From Bacilli bacterium (GTDB lineage: Bacteria > Bacillota_I > Bacilli_A > RF39 > UBA660), in contig JAFTYN010000156.1 in the NCBI GenBank assembly GCA_017461465.1, forward strand, positions 1-18,391: 18,391 nt of DNA, in the 5' to 3' direction. The number at the start of each line of letters is the position of its first letter. Position 1 is the stretch's first letter. Of this stretch, positions 13,935 through 18,391 are shown one piece after another. The notes under the pieces were generated by a model, which saw only the letters and a list, made by a program, of their open reading frames with translations, was not told the origin of the DNA and ran no database searches. The translations under genes and the position numbers were made by a program.

Positions 13935-15149
13935 ATGAAAAAAGTAGTTTTATTTGTTACATTATTACTGATTTCTTTTAATGTAGGAGCACTTGAATTA
14001 AATAGTAAAAATGCAGTTTTATATAATCTAAATGAAAATAAAATAATCTATGAAGAAAATAAGGATGAAATAACTAGTATAGCTAGTTTAACTAAAATAA
14101 TGACTACATTAGTCGCTATAGAAAATATAACCAACTGGAATGAAAAAGTAACATTAAATTATAAAGTATTTGAAGGTTTAGCAGAAGCTAATGCAGCCGT
14201 AATTGGCTTAAAGATAGGACAAACAGTAACATATAACGATTTAATATATGGAATATTTTTAGCAAGTGGAGCTGATGCCACTAGAGCTATAGCAATGTCT
14301 ATATCTGGTAGTGAAGAAAAATTTGTTGAACTTATGAATAAGAAAGCTACTGAATTAGGAATGAAAAATACAAGCTTTAAAAATACAACAGGCTTAGAAG
14401 CAAATGGCCAATATTCAACAGTTAATGATGTTGCTATATTGTTATCAAAAGCTCTTGAGAATAAAAAATTTGAAGAAGTATTTACTGCTAATTCTTATAC
14501 ATTCAGTGATAATTCAATGACTGTTTATAGTACTCTTAGAAAGACAGCTTCATATTATGGTTTTGATGTAAGTTATATTGAAGGTGCTAAAACAGGTTAT
14601 ACTTTAATAGCAGGAAGATGTTTAGCTTCAATTGCCTATGATAAAGAAAATGATATTAGGTATTTATTAGTAACTACTAAGGCTCCAACAGATAAAGCAT
14701 ATTATCATGTTAAAGATGCTGTAACAACATATAATTATTATTTTGAAAACTATAAATATCATAATTTAGTAGATAAGAATGAAGTAGTTTTAACACTTCC
14801 AACTAAATATGGTAAAGTTGATCATGTAGATATTAAAGCTTTAGATGAAATAAAATATTATTTAAATAATACTTTTAAAAAGGAAGATGTAAAACTTAAA
14901 TATACAGGCGAAAATATAATAACTACTAAAATGAATAAGGGAGATAAACTGGGAAGTATTGAAGTAATATATAATGATGAAGTACTAAATAAATTTGATG
15001 TATATCTTCCAGAAAAAGTAGAATTTTCTATAATTGTATTTATTAAAGACAATATTAAAATAATATCAATTAGCTTAGTTTCATTTATATTAATTATTAT
15101 AATGTTAATTTTAGGTTTAAAAAGGAAAGAGAAAAAGAGAAGAAAATAA
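13935..15149 (+). CDS. D-alanyl-D-alanine carboxypeptidase (DacF/PBP5-type, peptidase S11)
   Basis: ATG at 13935 follows AGGTGATG and begins a signal peptide (KKVVLFVTLLLISFNVGA, residues 2-19); an in-frame upstream ATG at 13908 would bury it and is rejected. The 404-aa protein has S51-L-T-K54 with the acylating serine, S111-G-A113 where many relatives have SxN, and K219-T-G221. A C-terminal domain (about 265-360) precedes a membrane helix (about 372-395) and a basic tail, so it is anchored outside the membrane. It trims the terminal D-Ala from peptidoglycan stem peptides, limiting cross-linking. A TATACT -10 lies at 13914. It converges on the VanY genes with a shared terminator. Confidence 0.9.
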   Translation: MKKVVLFVTLLLISFNVGALELNSKNAVLYNLNENKIIYEENKDEITSIASLTKIMTTLVAIENITNWNEKVTLNYKVFEGLAEANAAVIGLKIGQTVTYNDLIYGIFLASGADATRAIAMSISGSEEKFVELMNKKATELGMKNTSFKNTTGLEANGQYSTVNDVAILLSKALENKKFEEVFTANSYTFSDNSMTVYSTLRKTASYYGFDVSYIEGAKTGYTLIAGRCLASIAYDKENDIRYLLVTTKAPTDKAYYHVKDAVTTYNYYFENYKYHNLVDKNEVVLTLPTKYGKVDHVDIKALDEIKYYLNNTFKKEDVKLKYTGENIITTKMNKGDKLGSIEVIYNDEVLNKFDVYLPEKVEFSIIVFIKDNIKIISISLVSFILIIIMLILGLKRKEKKRRK

Positions 15150-15168
15150 TTTCTTCTCTTATTTTTTT
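15135..15168. terminator. Bidirectional terminator between convergent cell-wall genes
   Basis: A perfect 11-bp stem, AAGAGAAGAAA (15135-15145) with TTTCTTCTCTT (15150-15160) and an ATAA loop, is flanked by a T-tract on each strand. Both adjacent stop codons lie within or next to it. Confidence 0.8.
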
Positions 15169-16250
15169 AATATATAGTAAGCATAATATTCTTCAAAAGT
15201 TATTTTTTCTTCATAAATGGTTTTGGCAGCATCTAAGCCAACATATCGGTAGTGCCATGGTTCATAACCATAACCAGTTTTTAATGTTCCATCTTTTGGA
15301 TATCTTAAAATAAAACCATATTTATGAGCATTTTTTTGCATCCATTTAAATTCTTCAGTTTTTTCGAATTCTCCTAATGAAGTACAATCTTTAGTTAAAA
15401 CATCAAGTGCTAAACCAGTTTGATGTTCAGAATGTCCTGGTCTAGCAGACCATTTATCAGTCCATTCTAGTCCGTCTTGTTTAAGATAATTATTATATAA
15501 ATTACTTTGAGTATTATAACTTCTATAAGCAGACTGATTTAATATACTAAGATCTTCTAACCTAGCAGCATCACTTAATCTTTTAAATGCTTCATATGCT
15601 TCTTTATTAAGCATACTACCTTCTCTTTTTGAATATTTCATATCCATTTCAACTAAATCTAAACTATAATTTTCATCTAATTTGTAATACTTATTTACAA
15701 GCATTAGTGTTTTCAATGAAGTATCACTATCACTAACATTAGTATAATAATCAAAATCTAAATTTGAATTAACATATGTGACAATTTTATAACTATTTAG
15801 ACTTGGAAAATCTTCAGCATATTTCATATATCTATTAATTCTATCTTTAATAAAGTATTTTTCTTTAACGACACTAACTAAAACATTATCATATTTATAA
15901 TCAATATCATTATTAACAATTAATACAACATCATCTATATTTGCGTTATTATTATTTTCTAAATATGTTTGATAATCATTTAATTTATTAACATCAAAGC
16001 CACTAGCGTTCATAAATGTAATTAAACTTTCGTTATAATCATTACTAATAGCATAATTAAGAGTTTCTTCATCTTTGGAAATAGTATCTATTTCTAATTT
16101 GTTATACCCAAGTTTTTCAAGTTTATTTATACTTGCAATTAATTTTAAATCATATGTTCTCATAATAAAACATATTCCAAGTATAAGAGATAATATTACT
16201 AGAAAAACAATGGGTGCTTTTTTCATGCGTGCTTTTTTTCTTTTAGTCAT
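15159..16250 (-). CDS. VanY-type D-alanyl-D-alanine carboxypeptidase (peptidase M15B), second copy
   Basis: ATG at 16250-16248 shares its A with the upstream gene's stop (TAATG) and has GAGGG as ribosome site. The 363-aa protein has a basic N-terminus, one membrane helix (about 12-30), a helical spacer, and an M15B catalytic domain at about 235-345: PGHSEHQTGLALD with zinc ligands H276 and D283, and EPWHYRYVG with base E330 and ligand H333. It is a membrane-anchored extracellular zinc peptidase removing D-Ala from peptidoglycan precursors or stem peptides. It is a clear paralogue of its upstream neighbour and the two are cotranscribed. No VanRS/VanHAX-type resistance genes are nearby, so a housekeeping wall role is likely. 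Confidence 0.9.
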   Translation of the reverse strand: MTKRKKARMKKAPIVFLVILSLILGICFIMRTYDLKLIASINKLEKLGYNKLEIDTISKDEETLNYAISNDYNESLITFMNASGFDVNKLNDYQTYLENNNNANIDDVVLIVNNDIDYKYDNVLVSVVKEKYFIKDRINRYMKYAEDFPSLNSYKIVTYVNSNLDFDYYTNVSDSDTSLKTLMLVNKYYKLDENYSLDLVEMDMKYSKREGSMLNKEAYEAFKRLSDAARLEDLSILNQSAYRSYNTQSNLYNNYLKQDGLEWTDKWSARPGHSEHQTGLALDVLTKDCTSLGEFEKTEEFKWMQKNAHKYGFILRYPKDGTLKTGYGYEPWHYRYVGLDAAKTIYEEKITFEEYYAYYILKK

Positions 16251-17569
16251 TATTTATCGCCCTCTATATAGTAAGCATAATATTCATCAAATGTGATGTT
16301 TTCTTCATGTATTTTTTTAGCAACATCTAATCCAACAAATCTATAGTGCCAAGATTCATAATCAAAACCAGTTAAATGCTCTTTATTTTCTGGATATCTT
16401 AAGATAAATCCATATTTATATGCGTTATCTATAAGCCAATTAAATTCAGGAGTATCTTCAAAATTTTCTGATGTACTATTTAATGTACTTATATCAATTG
16501 CTAGGCCAGTTTGATGTTCAGAGTGACCTGGTCTAGCTGCATAACTATCAGCATATGCACTACCTTTGTTAGTTTTATAGTAATTATAAGTTTTTTCTTG
16601 AGTGGCGTAAGTTCTAAAAGTAGAATTTGCAACTAAAGTTAGTCCTTCTTTTTTAGCATCTACAGCCATATCTATAAAATTAGAGTAAACATCTTGTCTT
16701 ATTTGTCTACCACTAAATGCATATCTAACACTCATATTAACTATATTAGGTGCTTCAAAGTCTTCTTCTAAATAATAGACTTTATTAACTAAAATAAGAT
16801 AATCTTTTGTAGTATCAGTGCTAATAGTATGGTTGTACCATTCTTTATCAGCATGTACATTTATTATAGCAACCACTTCATCAACACTTAAATCTTTATT
16901 TTTTTCTTTATATTCTAAATATTTATCAAGATTTTTAGATAGATAATATTTAGCATCAATAATATCTAAAATATATTCGTTGTAATCCATTTCAAGAAGC
17001 ATTAAAGTTAAATTTTTATCTTTTATAATTCTATTGACTTCTTTTTCAGTATATCCTTTTTTCTCTAGTAGGTATGGAGCACTATTGACATATTTATAAA
17101 AACTAACTCCTGCAAATATACCTATTAAAATAATAATGATAATACCAAGTAAAACAAGAGCACTTTTTTTAAGTCTATATCTTTTTTTTCTTTTTTCTTT
17201 ATTTTCTTTTATATCATTAATTATTTCATCTTTATCTTCCTTTGTTATTTCAGATTCGTCAGTATCATCAGATTCTAAAATTTCTTCAATATCATCAAGT
17301 TTATCAGCTATTTTTTCTTCAATTTTTTCGAGCTTAGCTTCCGTTTTATCAAATTTTTTATCTTGAGCTTCAATATCACTTTCTATTTCTTCAAAAGCAT
17401 CTTCAAGAGGAGTTACATCATAAGTTTCATTTTTTTCTTCAGTTTCTTCATCCATATAATTATGGATCTCTATATCTTTTTTTTCTTCAGTTTCTTCATG
17501 TACTTTTTTTGAAACTTTCTTTACTTCCTTAACATCTTTCCTAGCTTGATTATTTTTTTTCTTTGCCAT
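16250..17569 (-). CDS. VanY-type D-alanyl-D-alanine carboxypeptidase with long charged cytoplasmic tail
   Basis: ATG at 17569 follows AAGGTGATA. Residues 1-135 are low-complexity, rich in Lys and Glu, with a heptad-like coiled coil around 60-100 (DKTEAKLEKIEEKIADKLDD). A membrane helix spans about 136-155, then an extracellular spacer and the M15B domain: PGHSEHQTGLAID with H352 and D359, and ESWHYRFVG with E405 and H408. Activity is as for the second copy. The charged N-terminal extension is absent from that copy and may bind a cytoplasmic partner; this is inference. The two genes overlap by one base and probably arose by tandem duplication. Confidence 0.9.
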   Translation of the reverse strand: MAKKKNNQARKDVKEVKKVSKKVHEETEEKKDIEIHNYMDEETEEKNETYDVTPLEDAFEEIESDIEAQDKKFDKTEAKLEKIEEKIADKLDDIEEILESDDTDESEITKEDKDEIINDIKENKEKRKKRYRLKKSALVLLGIIIIILIGIFAGVSFYKYVNSAPYLLEKKGYTEKEVNRIIKDKNLTLMLLEMDYNEYILDIIDAKYYLSKNLDKYLEYKEKNKDLSVDEVVAIINVHADKEWYNHTISTDTTKDYLILVNKVYYLEEDFEAPNIVNMSVRYAFSGRQIRQDVYSNFIDMAVDAKKEGLTLVANSTFRTYATQEKTYNYYKTNKGSAYADSYAARPGHSEHQTGLAIDISTLNSTSENFEDTPEFNWLIDNAYKYGFILRYPENKEHLTGFDYESWHYRFVGLDVAKKIHEENITFDEYYAYYIEGDK

Positions 17570-17586
17570 ATTATCACCTTAAAATA

Positions 17587-17616
17587 ATTATACATTTTTC
17601 TATATTTAAAAAGCAA
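17587..17616 (-). promoter_or_regulatory. Promoter of the VanY pair
   Basis: On the minus strand TTGCTT (17616-17611), 18 bases, TATAAT (17592-17587) with TG one base upstream (extended -10). It lies 17 bases from the start codon. Confidence 0.65.
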
Positions 17617-17634
17617 GTAAATCCAAACAATTTA

Positions 17635-17663
17635 TTTACAAGAACAAATGTTTGTGATAAACT
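17635..17663 (+). promoter_or_regulatory. Promoter of priA
   Basis: TTTACA (17635-17640), 17 bases, TAAACT (17658-17663). It is divergent from the VanY promoter in the 120-base intergenic gap. Confidence 0.45.
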
Positions 17664-17689
17664 AAAATGTAGTTGAAAGTAGGTGACGT

Positions 17690-18391
17690 ATGTTAGCAAG
17701 GGTACTAGTAGAAATTAAAGCACAAAACTTAGACAAAACATTTACATATCATGTAAGAAATGAATTAGAGAATTACATAAAAAAAGGTATTAGAGTTAAA
17801 GTGCCATTTGGAAAACAAACTTTAGAAGGTTTTGTTTTAGAGTGCAATGTTAAAGAAGAAGTAGAATATGAACTAAAAGATATAATAGAGGTTATAGATA
17901 AAGAGCCTGTTATTAATGAAGAAATGTTAGAACTAGGTAAGTTTATAAGTAAAAATACTTTTTCTAATTTAATATGCGCTTATCAAACAATGCTTCCAAG
18001 TGCCTTAAAAGCTAAAAACGGCTTAACTATTAATAAAAAATATGTTACTTACTTAAAATTAAATATAAAAGATTATGAAGGTAAGACAATAGCAGCGCGA
18101 AATGTACTAAAATTATTCGAAGATAAAGAATACGTTTTAAAAAGCGATGCTACAAAAGTATCAGTGAGTGCTGTAAAAACACTTCTTGAACATAAAGTTT
18201 TAGAAGAAATACAAAAAGAAGTGTATCGAATTGATGAAGAATCAAAAGTTGAAGAGTGTAAAATTACATTAAATGAAGAACAGTCATATGCATTTAATGA
18301 AGTAAAAAAAAGTTTAAATGAATATAAACCATTTTTATTACATGGTGTGACGGGTTCAGGTAAAACTGAAGTATACATGCATATTATTAAA
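17690..18391 (+). CDS. priA: Primosomal protein N' (PriA helicase), N-terminal part
   Basis: ATG at 17690 follows AGGTGA. The 234 codons before the window edge begin with the PriA 3'-DNA-end-binding domain (MLARVLVEIKAQNLDKTFTY, then VKVPFGKQTLEGFV), a winged-helix linker (about 130-185) and the start of the helicase core with Walker A LLHGVTGSGKTEVYM (about 219-233). PriA recognises stalled or repaired forks and reloads the replicative helicase. Full-length PriA is usually 700-830 aa, so about two thirds lie beyond the window. Host housekeeping gene confirming that the right flank is chromosomal. Confidence 0.95.
   Translation, partial: MLARVLVEIKAQNLDKTFTYHVRNELENYIKKGIRVKVPFGKQTLEGFVLECNVKEEVEYELKDIIEVIDKEPVINEEMLELGKFISKNTFSNLICAYQTMLPSALKAKNGLTINKKYVTYLKLNIKDYEGKTIAARNVLKLFEDKEYVLKSDATKVSVSAVKTLLEHKVLEEIQKEVYRIDEESKVEECKITLNEEQSYAFNEVKKSLNEYKPFLLHGVTGSGKTEVYMHIIK

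Noticed and set aside
17136..17366. Serine-rich plus-strand frame opposite the VanY tail
   Set aside because: Mirror image of a Lys/Glu/Asp repeat region; low complexity, no start signals.
15159..17569. Vancomycin-resistance cluster
   Set aside because: Only VanY-type peptidases are present; no ligase, VanH, VanX or two-component genes adjoin them.
18073..18378. Minus-strand open frame over priA
   Set aside because: Antisense to a clear PriA N-terminal domain.
1..18391. CRISPR array, tRNA or rRNA genes
   Set aside because: No regularly spaced direct repeats, cloverleaf or rRNA-like GC-rich block was seen on reading both strands.
1..18391. Mycoplasma-type genetic code (TGA = Trp)
   Set aside because: TGA serves as the stop of the 5135-5362 ORF in its coupling with the recombinase, and TGG encodes Trp throughout.

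Overview
The window comes from a very AT-rich bacterium of the Bacillota (Bacilli-like). By eye it is below about 35% GC. It uses AAGGAGG/AGGTGA-type ribosome sites, intrinsic terminators with T-tracts, and TGA as a stop, so it is not the mycoplasma code. A CotD-like spore coat gene with a mother-cell-type promoter suggests an endospore former. No rRNA, tRNA or CRISPR array is visible.

Layout. Host DNA flanks both sides. On the left is a partial DUF2207-type membrane protein gene (minus strand, 1-1070). On the right are an ASCH-domain gene, a Nudix hydrolase, a DacF-type D,D-carboxypeptidase, two tandem VanY-type D,D-carboxypeptidases (minus strand) and the start of priA. Between them lies an 11.6-kb foreign element, about 1347-12976.

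The element has integrated inside the small CotD-like gene. The first 42 codons are at 1221-1346 and the last 45 codons plus stop are at 12975-13112. Deleting the sequence between two CA dinucleotides (1347-1348 and 12975-12976) restores one in-frame 87-codon gene. This is the signature expected of a large serine recombinase, and the element encodes one (5359-6945), preceded by a small overlapping ORF. The arrangement resembles known intervening elements that excise during sporulation (skin in sigK, SPbeta in spsM).

Cargo of the element, left to right: an unrecognised 361-aa protein, a Dam-type adenine methyltransferase and a PD-(D/E)xK restriction enzyme (one operon, type II restriction-modification); a structured or decayed intergenic region; the small ORF and serine recombinase; a truncated Bro-N/antirepressor gene; a 1544-aa protein ending in an archaeal-CCA/OAS-like nucleotidyltransferase domain; a highly structured, terminator-ended candidate small RNA; a start-less XRE regulator (minus strand); and an unrecognised 111-codon ORF reaching almost to the right end.

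The two most novel-looking items are the coat gene interrupted by a defence-type element, and the giant nucleotidyltransferase protein followed 31 bases later by a candidate non-coding RNA. Functional links beyond the visible motifs are inference and are marked as such.
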